Below, piece after piece: positions 26,639 through 35,503 of a stretch of DNA of 64,000 nucleotides (within the stretch, counting starts at the first letter, position 1; each line of letters begins with the position of its first letter). The position numbers and the translations under genes were made by a program. The notes under the pieces were generated by a model that was not told the origin of the DNA, did no database searches, and saw nothing but the letters and a program-made list of their open reading frames with translations. This DNA is from Desulfopila inferna (lineage in GTDB: Bacteria > Desulfobacterota > Desulfobulbia > Desulfobulbales > Desulfocapsaceae). Location of the stretch: NCBI RefSeq assembly GCF_016919005.1, contig NZ_JAFFQE010000003.1:1-64000 (forward strand), written 5' to 3'.

Positions 26639-27828
26639 TATTTCCGCTGCTCCTCTATCCTGGTGATGAGCTTGGGTATGATCTCGTTCAAATCTCCAAC
26701 GATGCCGAAGTCGGCAATATCGAATATCGGAGCATTTTTGTCACGGTTAATGGCCACAATCGCCTCAGCCGACTGCATCCCGGCGACATGCTGAACCGCG
26801 CCTGAAATACCACAGGCCACATAAAGCTTGGGAGCGACGGTTTTTCCAGTCTGGCCCACCTGATGAGGGTAGGGAATCCAGCCTGCATCAACCACCGCGC
26901 GAGAGGCCGACACATCGGCACCAAGTGTCTCCGCAAGTTTCCGAATCAGCTCAAATCCCTTTTCACTGTCGAGGCCGCGCCCTCCGGAAATGAGAATGTC
27001 CGACTCCTGGATATTGACGTTGCCTTGAGAGGCGACAACCGATTCAACCACCTTGATTCGGCTTTGAAGTTCTTCGGGCTGCGTTGTCACCGTTACAATA
27101 TCTCCCTGCCTGGCAGGATCATATTCATTTGCCTTCATCACCTTAGGACGGACTGTCGCCATCTGCGGGCGTGAGCGCGGACATTCGATGGTGGCCATAA
27201 TATTGCCGCCGAATGCCGGTCTGGTCTGCAACAGTGCCCCATCTTCATCCCTGATTTCAAGGGAGGTACAGTCCGCGGTAAGTCCGGCATTGAGGGTGGT
27301 TGCCACACCGGGAATGAACGATCTGCCGATGGCGGTAGCACCTGCCAGCACGATTTCCGGGCGATGCTCGCTAATCAGTCTGGTGACGATTGCGGCGTAG
27401 CTGTCTTCGGCAAAATTGCCCAGTTGAGGATGCTCGACGGCATAGACCGTATCGGCACCGTAACCGATGAGTTCGGCAGCGGTTTTCTGTATACCATCAC
27501 CGATCAGCACCGCAGCGAGTTTGACGCCGCGCTTGTCGGCCAGTTTTCTGCCGATGCCTAGAAGCTCTAGAGATACCGCGGCAAGCGCGGATTTACGAAA
27601 TTCGCAGTAGACCCAGACTCCGGACCAGCTGCTAAGATCCGTTTTTAGATTGTCTCCGCTGATCTCCATTACCAGCGCTCCGGAATCGCAGGCATCGACA
27701 CAGGCGCCGCACAAGGTACAGCTCTCTCCGATGACCGGCAGACCATCCACCATTTCTATTGCGGCAAAGGCACACTGTTCCTCACAGATACCACAGCCTA
27801 TACAGATTTCCTTATTCAGTTTTAACAT
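26638..27828 (-). CDS. etfA: Electron transfer flavoprotein alpha subunit with N-terminal ferredoxin domain
   Basis: 396 residues. The first 60 residues hold two [4Fe-4S] motifs (C9-x2-C12-x2-C15-x3-C19 and C37-x2-C40-x2-C43-x3-C47), followed by the EtfA N domain and the FAD-binding C domain (GGRGLDSEKGFELIRKLAETLGA, VGQTGKTVAPKLYVACGISGAVQH). EtfA subunits with this ferredoxin extension are known from anaerobes, including flavin-based electron-bifurcating complexes such as CarE and LctC. It pairs with etfB and the acyl-CoA dehydrogenase upstream, and is unexpectedly embedded in the fatty acid operon. Confidence 0.93.
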   Translation of the reverse strand: MLKLNKEICIGCGICEEQCAFAAIEMVDGLPVIGESCTLCGACVDACDSGALVMEISGDNLKTDLSSWSGVWVYCEFRKSALAAVSLELLGIGRKLADKRGVKLAAVLIGDGIQKTAAELIGYGADTVYAVEHPQLGNFAEDSYAAIVTRLISEHRPEIVLAGATAIGRSFIPGVATTLNAGLTADCTSLEIRDEDGALLQTRPAFGGNIMATIECPRSRPQMATVRPKVMKANEYDPARQGDIVTVTTQPEELQSRIKVVESVVASQGNVNIQESDILISGGRGLDSEKGFELIRKLAETLGADVSASRAVVDAGWIPYPHQVGQTGKTVAPKLYVACGISGAVQHVAGMQSAEAIVAINRDKNAPIFDIADFGIVGDLNEIIPKLITRIEEQRK

Positions 27829-27845
27829 GTGTATCTCTGTGGGGA

Positions 27846-28625
27846 TTATAAATAGGGTTTGAGCTTTTCGACCAATTGATCGATCTGCTCGTCAAGGGAA
27901 CCGGTGAATACCGCTCTTCCCCCTCGTGGTTGCGGCGGGAAGACTCTGACAACCTGGGTCGGCGAACCGGGCAGTCCGATGGAACCGGAATCGGCCTCGA
28001 TATCAGCGGCCGACAAGGTGGTGATGACCGCCTTCTTCGCTTTCATCTTGCCCTTCAGCGAAGGAACGCGGGGTTCATTGATATCCTTGACCACCGTCAG
28101 CAGCGCCGGAAGACCGATCTCGACGACATCATAGCCATCATCCATCATGCGTTCGGCAACAAGCCTTTTCTCGTCCGCTTGCCGTATCTTCTGCACACAG
28201 GTGAGATAAGGTATATTCATCCTTACGGCCAGTCCCGGACCTACTTGCGCGGTATCGCCGTCAATGGCCTGCTTGCCGCAGAGAAACAGATCAAAGGTGC
28301 CGAGCCTGGCAATGGCCTTGGCAAGCGTATAGGCAGTCGCCCAGGTGTCGGACCCGGCAAAAGCGCGGTCGGAGACCAACACACCATTATCGGCACCGCA
28401 GGAAATGGCCAGACGCAGAACCTCTGCAGCCTGGGGAGGCCCCATGGTAATTACCGTAACCTCACCGCCGAGCTTTTCCTTTAACCTGACCGCCTCTTCC
28501 AGGGCATATTGGTCATATGGATTCATTATTGATTCCACACCTTCCCTGGCAAGTGTGTTGGTTACCGGGTCAAGGCGGACATCATTGGCATCCGGTACCT
28601 GCTTAACACAAACAACAATTTTCAT
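27846..28625 (-). CDS. etfB: Electron transfer flavoprotein beta subunit
   Basis: 259 residues from ATG 28625 (MKIVVCVKQVPD, the family start). Binds AMP or, in bifurcating complexes, a second FAD. LRLAISCGADNGVLVSD and LFLCGKQAIDGDTAQVGPGLA are family hallmarks. Upstream partner of etfA by 17 bp. Whether the bifurcating FAD is bound cannot be told by eye. Confidence 0.94.
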   Translation of the reverse strand: MKIVVCVKQVPDANDVRLDPVTNTLAREGVESIMNPYDQYALEEAVRLKEKLGGEVTVITMGPPQAAEVLRLAISCGADNGVLVSDRAFAGSDTWATAYTLAKAIARLGTFDLFLCGKQAIDGDTAQVGPGLAVRMNIPYLTCVQKIRQADEKRLVAERMMDDGYDVVEIGLPALLTVVKDINEPRVPSLKGKMKAKKAVITTLSAADIEADSGSIGLPGSPTQVVRVFPPQPRGGRAVFTGSLDEQIDQLVEKLKPYL

Positions 28626-28795
28626 GAATACCCTATCCCGGCGTTGCAAAAATTCTTCATCCGCTTCGTGAGTAAATTACGAATGGAGCCTCTTACTTTG
28701 CCATCGTTGAAATCTTTTAAGTAATTGCGTGATTTACGCCTCAAGGTCTCGTGTACTGAAAAGAGCGGACAACGATGTGACCGCTCCGTGAGTAG

Positions 28796-29950
28796 TTATC
28801 GGGCGTATTCCTTGTTCAGTTCCTGTCCGATGACATTGCGCTGAATCTGATTGGTTCCCTCATAAATCTGCAGAATCTTAGCATCTCTCATCATCTTTTC
28901 GACCGGGTATTCACACATATACCCATATCCTCCCATGACCTGCACGGCATCGGTGGTCACCCTCATCGCCATATCGGTAGCAAACACCTTGCTCATTGAA
29001 GATATTTTCGAGATATTTTTCGGATGAGCGTCAATATGTCGGGCCGTACAGTAAACAAGGGATCTCGAAGCTTCTATATCTATCGCCATATTTGCCAGCA
29101 TATGCTGTACGGCCTGGAAGCCTATGATCGGCTTGCCGAACTGAACACGCTGCTTGGCATAGACCGCAGCCTCATCCAGAGCGGCTTGACCAAGACCGAC
29201 ACCCAAAGCGGCAATTCCGGGTCTCGAGGCATCAAGCGTCTTCATCACCGTAATAAATCCGGTACCCTGGCGGCCGATCAGGCGGTCCCTGGGAATCCTG
29301 CAGTCCTTGAATATCAGCTCGGTGGTGGAGGAAGCCCGAATTCCCATTTTCTTTTCTTTCGGTCCACAGCTGAAACCCGGATCACCCTCTTCAACAACGA
29401 ACATCGAAGCTCCGCGAGGTCCCTTGCTACGGTCGGTTATGGCGACAACAGTGTAAATCTGGGCCTCGCCGCCATTGGTAATCCACTGTTTGGTACCATT
29501 AAGAACCCATTCGTCACCATCGAGCACCGCCGTGGTGTTAATACCTGAAGCATCGGAGCCGGCATTGGCCTCGGTCAAACCGAAGGCCGCGAATTTCTTG
29601 CCCGAGGCCACATCCGGCAGGTATTTCCGCCTCTGCTCTTCGGATCCGGAAAACAGCAGGGGATAGATTCCCAGCGAACTTGCGGCAAAGGCTGTGCCCA
29701 CACCGATACATCCACGGCCAAGCTGCTCCAGCGCCAGTACTATGTCGAAACACCCACCGCCGAATCCGCCGTACTCCTCGGGAATAGGAATGCCGAAAAG
29801 ATCGGCCTGCGCCATCTCGCTTAATATTTCACGAGGAAATGCATGCTTCTCGTCCAGCTCGGCACGGTTTGGTATAATTCGCTCATCAGTAATTTGCTTA
29901 GCAATATCAACAATCATCTGCTGTTCTTCAGATAAAAAATAATCCATCAT
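28796..29950 (-). CDS. Acyl-CoA dehydrogenase
   Basis: 384 residues, a short-chain-type FAD acyl-CoA dehydrogenase (butyryl-CoA-like). Three-domain pattern: helical N domain (DYFLSEEQQMIVDIAKQ), beta domain with FGLTEANAGSDASG and WITNGGEAQIY, and C domain with QVMGGYGYMCEYPVEKMMRDAKILQIYEGTNQIQR where the catalytic glutamate lies in YEGT. Followed by etfB-etfA, its likely electron partners. Sits between fabH and fabG, where fabD is expected, so it may reduce or oxidise acyl-thioesters in connection with lipid synthesis; substrate unknown. Confidence 0.93.
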   Translation of the reverse strand: MMDYFLSEEQQMIVDIAKQITDERIIPNRAELDEKHAFPREILSEMAQADLFGIPIPEEYGGFGGGCFDIVLALEQLGRGCIGVGTAFAASSLGIYPLLFSGSEEQRRKYLPDVASGKKFAAFGLTEANAGSDASGINTTAVLDGDEWVLNGTKQWITNGGEAQIYTVVAITDRSKGPRGASMFVVEEGDPGFSCGPKEKKMGIRASSTTELIFKDCRIPRDRLIGRQGTGFITVMKTLDASRPGIAALGVGLGQAALDEAAVYAKQRVQFGKPIIGFQAVQHMLANMAIDIEASRSLVYCTARHIDAHPKNISKISSMSKVFATDMAMRVTTDAVQVMGGYGYMCEYPVEKMMRDAKILQIYEGTNQIQRNVIGQELNKEYAR

Positions 29951-29960
29951 TCTCTCCTAT

Positions 29961-30935
29961 CTACCACTTTAACAGGGAAGCTCCCCATGTAAATCCTCCT
30001 CCAAAGGAACAGAACAAGATCAAATCATTTTCTTCGATCCTGCCGTCTCGATTTGCCTCATCAAGTGCTATTGGAATTGAAGCAGCAGAAGTATTACCAT
30101 ACTTTTGAGCGTTTATGAATACCTTCTCTGCAGGAAGTTCAAGTCTTTCAACAAGATTATTGAGAATTCTGATATTTGCCTGATGAGGAATAACCAGTTT
30201 AACTGATTCAAGACCTATTCCGGTCTTCTGCATGAGTCCACGAACAGCATCATCCATAGCTTTGACGGCGTGTTTAAAAACCTCCCGGCCTTCCATAAAA
30301 ATATGGGCACCGGGCCAGTCCTTCACCTTAATATCGGGATTGGTGCTTTCGGCCGTATGCATATAGAGAAGATTCCAGAGATTGCCGTCTGAAAAATGAT
30401 TGACGCCGACGAATCCGCGATCACTGTCGCTGTGACCCACTACCGCAGCCCCCGCGCCGTCTCCGAAAAGGATACAGGTGTTGCGGTCTTCCCAGTTCAA
30501 TCTGCCGGACAATGTCTCCGCGCCGATAACCAGAATCTTTTTTTCCTTATCGGAATGAATGTATTTATCGGCTAAATCAAGAGCATATAAAAAACCGGAA
30601 CAGGCGGCGTTGAGATCAAAGGCGAAGGCATTTTGCGCGCCAATCTCCTTCTGCACAAAGCAGGCACAGGAAGGCATGAGCATATGTGAACTGATTGTGC
30701 CGACGATGATAAGGGATATCTCTTCGGCAGCCACTCCGGCCATTTCCAGGGCATTTGCGGCAGCCCGGGCGGCGAGGACATGGGTGTATTCCCCGGTTGT
30801 GCTGATATGCCGCTGTTGAATACCGGTTCGGGTTCGAATCCACTCATCGGTGGTATCGACAATTTTTTCGAGATCTTCGTTAGTTACTACCTTGCTGGGA
30901 AGTGATGATCCGGTACCTAAAATAATTCTTCCCAT
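29961..30935 (-). CDS. fabH: 3-oxoacyl-[acyl-carrier-protein] synthase III
   Basis: 324 residues. Starts fatty acid synthesis by condensing acyl-CoA with malonyl-ACP. Catalytic Cys in DLNAACSGFLYALD, His in VIPHQANIRIL and Asn in QKYGNTSAASI. The start overlaps the plsX stop by one base. Substrate preference (acetyl or branched) not deducible by eye. Confidence 0.96.
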   Translation of the reverse strand: MGRIILGTGSSLPSKVVTNEDLEKIVDTTDEWIRTRTGIQQRHISTTGEYTHVLAARAAANALEMAGVAAEEISLIIVGTISSHMLMPSCACFVQKEIGAQNAFAFDLNAACSGFLYALDLADKYIHSDKEKKILVIGAETLSGRLNWEDRNTCILFGDGAGAAVVGHSDSDRGFVGVNHFSDGNLWNLLYMHTAESTNPDIKVKDWPGAHIFMEGREVFKHAVKAMDDAVRGLMQKTGIGLESVKLVIPHQANIRILNNLVERLELPAEKVFINAQKYGNTSAASIPIALDEANRDGRIEENDLILFCSFGGGFTWGASLLKW

Positions 30936-31951
30936 TATGAATCCACCGAGCTGATCTGATTTTTTTCAAGGTCCTTCAGGATCTTGTCCTTGACATTGTT
31001 TTCAACCATTTTTACTGCTTCCAGTATAGCGTTTTTTATGGCCTGTGCGTTTGATTTGCCGTGACAAACGATACCCGTCCCATTAATGCCCAGCAAAGGT
31101 GCTCCGCCGTATTCGGTATAATCCACCCGCTTCTTGAATCGATTAATCGCAGGTCTGGCCAGCAGATATCCCATCTTCGCCAGAGGGGACTTGATGATTT
31201 CATTTTTGAGCATCTGCATGACCGCCTCGACAAGCCCCTCACTTACCTTGAGAATATTGTTTCCGACAAAGCCATCGCAGACTATTACGTCGACATCTCC
31301 TTTATAGACATCCCTTCCCTCAACATTACCTATAAAATTGAGCGAACTTTTCTGCAGCAACTCATAGGTAACCCGGACAAGACTGTTGCCCTTGCCGCTT
31401 TCCTCACCAATGGAAAGAATTCCAACCCGTGGGCGGTCAACATCGTAGAGGGAGGCAAAGGCCGATGCCATCACGGCAAACTGAAAAAGGTGCAAAGGAC
31501 GACAATCGACATTTGCACCGATATCCATTATAACGACCGGTCTTTTTAGCGTGGGAAACATTGAGGCGATACCAGGCCTGACAACATTCTTCACTCTTCC
31601 GAGTTTGCGCAGTGCGGCAGCCATTGTCGCTCCGGAATTTCCGGCACTGACAACACCATCAACTTTTTTACTGCGGGCCAGATCAAAGGCCACCATGATG
31701 GAAGAGTCTTTTTTGCGACGGATGGCATCAACAGGATATTCATCCATGCCGACGACCTCGGAAGCATGCACTATTTCCAGTGAGGAAACAGGAGAACTCT
31801 CATCAGGGAGTTTATCAATATGGGACTGCAGGAGTTCGGCATCACCAACGAGGGTAACTTTTATGCCGGCCTGTTTTACAGCTTGTAATGCCCCGGTGAT
31901 CAACTCTTCTGGGCCATAATCCCCACCCATGGCATCCAGGGCGATATGCAC
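30935..31951 (-). CDS. plsX: Phosphate acyltransferase PlsX
   Basis: 338 residues. Converts acyl-ACP to acyl-phosphate for phosphatidic acid synthesis at the membrane. Begins MHIALDAMGGDYGPEELITGAL; also SAGNSGATMAAALRKLGR and VCDGFVGNNILKVSEG. In the conserved rpmF-plsX-fabH order. Confidence 0.96.
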   Translation of the reverse strand: MHIALDAMGGDYGPEELITGALQAVKQAGIKVTLVGDAELLQSHIDKLPDESSPVSSLEIVHASEVVGMDEYPVDAIRRKKDSSIMVAFDLARSKKVDGVVSAGNSGATMAAALRKLGRVKNVVRPGIASMFPTLKRPVVIMDIGANVDCRPLHLFQFAVMASAFASLYDVDRPRVGILSIGEESGKGNSLVRVTYELLQKSSLNFIGNVEGRDVYKGDVDVIVCDGFVGNNILKVSEGLVEAVMQMLKNEIIKSPLAKMGYLLARPAINRFKKRVDYTEYGGAPLLGINGTGIVCHGKSNAQAIKNAILEAVKMVENNVKDKILKDLEKNQISSVDS

Positions 31952-31960
31952 GGTTTGCTC

Positions 31961-32149
31961 CTATTCTAAATCCGCAGCAATGTGGAACACTTTGCGTCCT
32001 TTGTAGGTGCCGCAGCTTCCACAGAGACGGTGTGGCTCTTTAGGCTCACTGCACTCCGGACAAATAGAGAGACCTGGTGCTTTCAGCGCGTCGTGGGAGC
32101 GTCTTTTCCGGGTACGGGAATGGGAATGTCTTCTTTTTGGTAATGCCAT
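31961..32149 (-). CDS. rpmF: 50S ribosomal protein L32
   Basis: 62 residues. MALPKRRHSHSRTRKRRSHDA at the start and the zinc-type cysteine pairs CPECSEPKEPHRLCGSCG are diagnostic. Between yceD and plsX, its usual place. Confidence 0.96.
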   Translation of the reverse strand: MALPKRRHSHSRTRKRRSHDALKAPGLSICPECSEPKEPHRLCGSCGTYKGRKVFHIAADLE

Positions 32150-32185
32150 GGTTTCCTCCGATATATTGTTCAGGCAGGTTCACTG

Positions 32186-32698
32186 CTATTTTTTAAGATG
32201 CTTCAAGACGGCAAAAGGTGAATCCGGCTGCTTTTCAGCACAGCCGCATTGCCCGTTATTTAGAGAGGCGCCGCATTGAGGACATAATCCTCTGCATTGC
32301 TCGCTGCATAGCAGTTTTTCCGGAACAGACAGAATGAGCTGCTCCATCAATACCTCTTTTACATCTATTACTGGTTCTTCAAGGAAGACAGTTTCGCAAT
32401 CCTCATCACTGCATTCCACTTCCTTCCGGGACAGAGAGCTGTCTTCTTCTAATCTGAAAATATAATTAAATGCTTCATCCACAGTAAAAGGAACGGAACA
32501 GCCGCACCGTCCGCAATCCAGAATTACGGCGGCCTTCAGGTTGCCTTTCAATGAGACGGTAATTTCATCCAGCAGGAAAAGGGAGAGTTCAGCTTTCGGC
32601 TTGCTCGTAAAAGTCATTCCCGAATCCGCAGACCATGCCGTCTCGGTGATGACTAGTCGTGTTCCCCTCTCCGTTATGTCACTAAATGGAATCTTCAC
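32186..32698 (-). CDS. yceD: DUF177/YceD-family protein
   Basis: About 170 residues from a GTG at 32698 preceded by GAGG; a longer frame starts at ATG 32767. The family usually begins at the KIPFSDI-type segment, which favours the GTG, but the longer form is possible. Two cysteine pairs (CGRCG and the C-terminal CRGLCPQCGASLNNGQCGC) suggest metal binding. YceD proteins are encoded beside rpmF in most bacteria and are linked to 23S rRNA/ribosome assembly. Confidence 0.85.
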   Translation of the reverse strand: MKIPFSDITERGTRLVITETAWSADSGMTFTSKPKAELSLFLLDEITVSLKGNLKAAVILDCGRCGCSVPFTVDEAFNYIFRLEEDSSLSRKEVECSDEDCETVFLEEPVIDVKEVLMEQLILSVPEKLLCSEQCRGLCPQCGASLNNGQCGCAEKQPDSPFAVLKHLKK

Positions 32699-32929
32699 AT
32701 CAACCTCAATTCGTCTCTCCGTTTTAAGAAATTCTTTCTTAAAAAGCGAGAAGAATTTCTCGGGCACAAAACAGCTTCAGAACAGAAAGACGAAATAAGC
32801 AAAAGTAATCAATTTTAATAGGAATGGCCAGAAAAAAATCTCATAGGATGGAAAATCAGCGGGAAAACTTGCCTAAAAGGATCTTTGCCGGCCCCCGAAA
32901 GATAGCACAATTCGGTATCCCGATGGGAA

Positions 32930-33349
32930 TTAGAGGACATGAGCCAGTCTTTGGGAATTTGCCTGCAGCCTCAGAGCGGCAATCCCGAGCAGCTCTTTGA
33001 GAATTTTGACGGCCAGTTCGGGGCGTGATTTTTCGATCTTTTCAAAATCCGCAGCCGATAGATAGCAGAGAAGGGAATCCTCGATGGCCACGATGGACAT
33101 CTTTCGCAATCCGTGCCCGGTCAGACCCTTTTCTCCCACAGGAGAGCCCGGATCGAGCAGTGCCACAATTTGCTGCCTGTCCTCGAATCCGGTTCCTGTC
33201 TGTACTCCAAGGCGCCCGCTTTTTACGAAAAATACGCCTTCGGCAGGATCATCCGGAGAAAAGAGTACCTCTCCGCGGGAAATTTTTCTTTCCTCCAGAT
33301 ATTTGGAAACCTCCCCTCGTTCATTTTCGCTCAGCTTCTTTAAAATCAT
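32930..33349 (-). CDS. Single-domain cyclic-nucleotide-binding (cNMP) protein
   Basis: 139 residues. A lone cNMP/cupin-type effector domain: RKISRGEVLFSPDDPAEGVFFVKSGRLGV and the PBC-like segment DPGSPVGEKGL, but without the C-terminal helix-turn-helix of Crp/Fnr. The arginine expected in the phosphate-binding cassette is not obvious, so ligand binding is uncertain. Same strand as and just after the mla genes (24 bp after mlaC); could regulate lipid transport or fatty acid synthesis by protein contact. Confidence 0.75.
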   Translation of the reverse strand: MILKKLSENERGEVSKYLEERKISRGEVLFSPDDPAEGVFFVKSGRLGVQTGTGFEDRQQIVALLDPGSPVGEKGLTGHGLRKMSIVAIEDSLLCYLSAADFEKIEKSRPELAVKILKELLGIAALRLQANSQRLAHVL

Positions 33350-33373
33350 GACCTGCTCGTATTATGGACTGCT

Positions 33374-33982
33374 CTACTCAAATGATGCATTCTTTCTCTC
33401 AAGAGTCTTTATCAATCCCTCGTATCCTTCCTGGCGGATTATCGATTTGAACTCCGCCCGGTAATTCCGGATAAGGCTTACTCCTTCTATATTGATATCA
33501 TAGACCACCCATTTATCGTTATTGTTAGTCATAATGTAGTGGACAGGGTACTGCTCGCCATTGGTCTCAACCAGTGTGGACACCTGCGCTCTTCCCTCTT
33601 TTACGCGCTCACCCACATACTCAACGGTTTCGCCCGAATAATTCTCAAGCTGTCCGATATAGTTATTTTCGAGGAGTTTGGTCATCTGTTTGGCAAAATG
33701 GTCTCTTTCTTCTTCTCCTATTTCCCTCCAGGTTGCCCCCAGAACTCTTTTGGACATTTCTTTAAAGTCAAAACGATCTGAGACGGTTGTCATTATCAGA
33801 TCCCTTCGTTTTTCCTTATGCTCCTTCCCCTGAAGCTCTGGATCACGCAGGATATCGATAATTCTCTGCAACGTAGGTTTAAGCTCTTCCGTCGGACTCT
33901 GAACTTCCGCATATGCTTGAAACGCGGATAATAGAAAAACAAGGGCTACCGGATAAATGATCGATCTAATTATTTTTGACAT
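33374..33982 (-). CDS. mlaC: MlaC-family periplasmic phospholipid carrier
   Basis: 202 residues from ATG 33982, where a signal peptide (SIIYPVALVFLLSAFQAYA) begins; the frame extends further upstream into mlaA without sense. The body (LKPTLQRIIDILRDPEL, RFDFKEMSKRVLGATWR, FAKQMTKLLENNYIGQLENYSGE, VVYDINIEGVSLIRNYRAEF) is the MlaC/Ttg2D fold that ferries phospholipids between the inner-membrane MlaFED complex and the outer-membrane MlaA. Confidence 0.93.
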   Translation of the reverse strand: MSKIIRSIIYPVALVFLLSAFQAYAEVQSPTEELKPTLQRIIDILRDPELQGKEHKEKRRDLIMTTVSDRFDFKEMSKRVLGATWREIGEEERDHFAKQMTKLLENNYIGQLENYSGETVEYVGERVKEGRAQVSTLVETNGEQYPVHYIMTNNNDKWVVYDINIEGVSLIRNYRAEFKSIIRQEGYEGLIKTLERKNASFE

Positions 33983-34177
33983 GGTAAAACCTGATTTTGA
34001 TATGGGTTTATTACCAGGAGCCTGTCGGAGAAAACACTTTCCCCCCTTGGCGTTGTTCTGAGGAAAAATTGCGATTCTCCGGCACACTCCTGGGACGACT
34101 ACTGTCTTTATTTCTTGCGGCGGGTCGGAAGTGTCAGTCCACAAAGGGCACCTGTACAGACACTCGAACATGCCGTA

Positions 34178-34987
34178 TTAAAAATCGGTCTCTTCACTTC
34201 TGGCCTTTTTTACTATGTTTCTTCTAAAATCGAAAAAAGACTGGCGTGTAGCCACATAAGGATCAAGTGAATATTTTTTTATGTCCTCATAGACATCCTG
34301 ACTGAGAGAGAGGAAATTGATCCTGTTCACTGAATAATATAATGCACTCTGATCGGTTGTCATATTCGTATATGCAGCAGGACTGACAAGCGCGTCACCG
34401 ACCAGACCGACTGAATGCCGCACATTAGACGGCCCCAATACCGGCCAGCAGATATACACCCCCTCCCCTATGCCATACGCCCCGAGAGTCTGGCCGAAAT
34501 CGGCCAGCCTGGGTTCAAGATTATATTCCCGCAAGGCGACATCGGCCAAACCATAGACCCCGAAGGTGGAATTTATAACAAAGCGCAGGGCAACGACGCC
34601 GGCATCCTCAAAATTACCCTGGAGCAGATTATTGATCAGGCGAATGGGGGCGGCCAGATTATTGAAGAAATTCCCAAAGCCTTCACGCAGATCAGCCGGG
34701 ATAACATAGGAGTAACCGGTCTTGACCGGCTTTAACACCCAGAAGTAGAGCCTGTCGTTAAACTGAAAAAAGACCCTGTTGAGTGGCTCCAGCGGATCGT
34801 GAATCAACTCGGCATTATACTCTTCCCGGTAACCTTCATAATCGTCATCGAGAAGATCAGGTACTTCCGCGGCAGGCTCATCGAGAAGATTCGGCATATC
34901 ATCCATGGATTCCGAAGAAGTATCGGCAGCCGGAGAATTCACAGAAGCAAAGCAAAAAATACAAATAAGTATTAAAATTTTTTTCAT
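34178..34987 (-). CDS. mlaA: MlaA/VacJ-family outer-membrane phospholipid channel
   Basis: 269 residues. N-terminal signal peptide, an acidic linker (about 27-55), then DPLEPLNRVFFQFNDRLYFWVLKPV, the VacJ start, and TFGVYGLADVA and LADFGQTLGAYGIGEGVYICWPVLGPSNVRHSVG. Removes phospholipids from the outer leaflet of the outer membrane. No clear lipobox: the signal peptide region ends ...SVNSPAADT, unlike E. coli MlaA which is a lipoprotein. Clustered with mlaC, mlaD, mlaF, mlaE. Confidence 0.93.
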   Translation of the reverse strand: MKKILILICIFCFASVNSPAADTSSESMDDMPNLLDEPAAEVPDLLDDDYEGYREEYNAELIHDPLEPLNRVFFQFNDRLYFWVLKPVKTGYSYVIPADLREGFGNFFNNLAAPIRLINNLLQGNFEDAGVVALRFVINSTFGVYGLADVALREYNLEPRLADFGQTLGAYGIGEGVYICWPVLGPSNVRHSVGLVGDALVSPAAYTNMTTDQSALYYSVNRINFLSLSQDVYEDIKKYSLDPYVATRQSFFDFRRNIVKKARSEETDF

Positions 34988-35056
34988 ATTAGCTCATTAC
35001 CTCTCATTACCATTGGGCGAAGTTTCGATCCGGAGGACCGAGACTCCGATCAACTT

Positions 35057-35503
35057 CTACTCGCTGCTGCCAAAAGCAAATTTGCTTATCAATGATTCTA
35101 TATCCACCGACGATTCCGTATCAACAATCAAATCCCCTTCTTTGAGCTGTTCTTCAGCACCGCCGAGGGTAATCTGAATATATTTATCGCCGATAATACC
35201 CTGGGATTTGACCGATGCCATTGAATCATCTGGTATTTCAATATTTTTATCGATCTCCAGAGCAAGGTTGGCGTATTGATCCTGCAGGGCAACTTCCGCT
35301 ACCTTACCAACGTCTACACCGGCGATCTGTACCGAGGCGCCTTTTTTCACCCCTGCTACATTATCAAATTCAGCATGAATAGTGTAAGTTCTACTGCCTC
35401 TGAAAAGTGAGACTTCCCCCAGATTGAAGGCCAGATAAACTAAGGCCAGAAATCCGGCTATGATGAACAGACCAACGGTTATCTCTACACTTGATTTTCT
35501 CAT
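35057..35503 (-). CDS. mlaD: MlaD-family MCE-domain substrate-binding protein
   Basis: 148 residues from ATG 35503. One N-terminal membrane helix (VEITVGLFIIAGFLALVYLAFNLG) and one MCE domain (TIHAEFDNVAGVKKGASVQIAGVDVGKV ... GDKYIQITLGG). Forms the periplasmic hexameric ring on the MlaFE transporter. The start overlaps the mlaF stop by four bases. Confidence 0.95.
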   Translation of the reverse strand: MRKSSVEITVGLFIIAGFLALVYLAFNLGEVSLFRGSRTYTIHAEFDNVAGVKKGASVQIAGVDVGKVAEVALQDQYANLALEIDKNIEIPDDSMASVKSQGIIGDKYIQITLGGAEEQLKEGDLIVDTESSVDIESLISKFAFGSSE

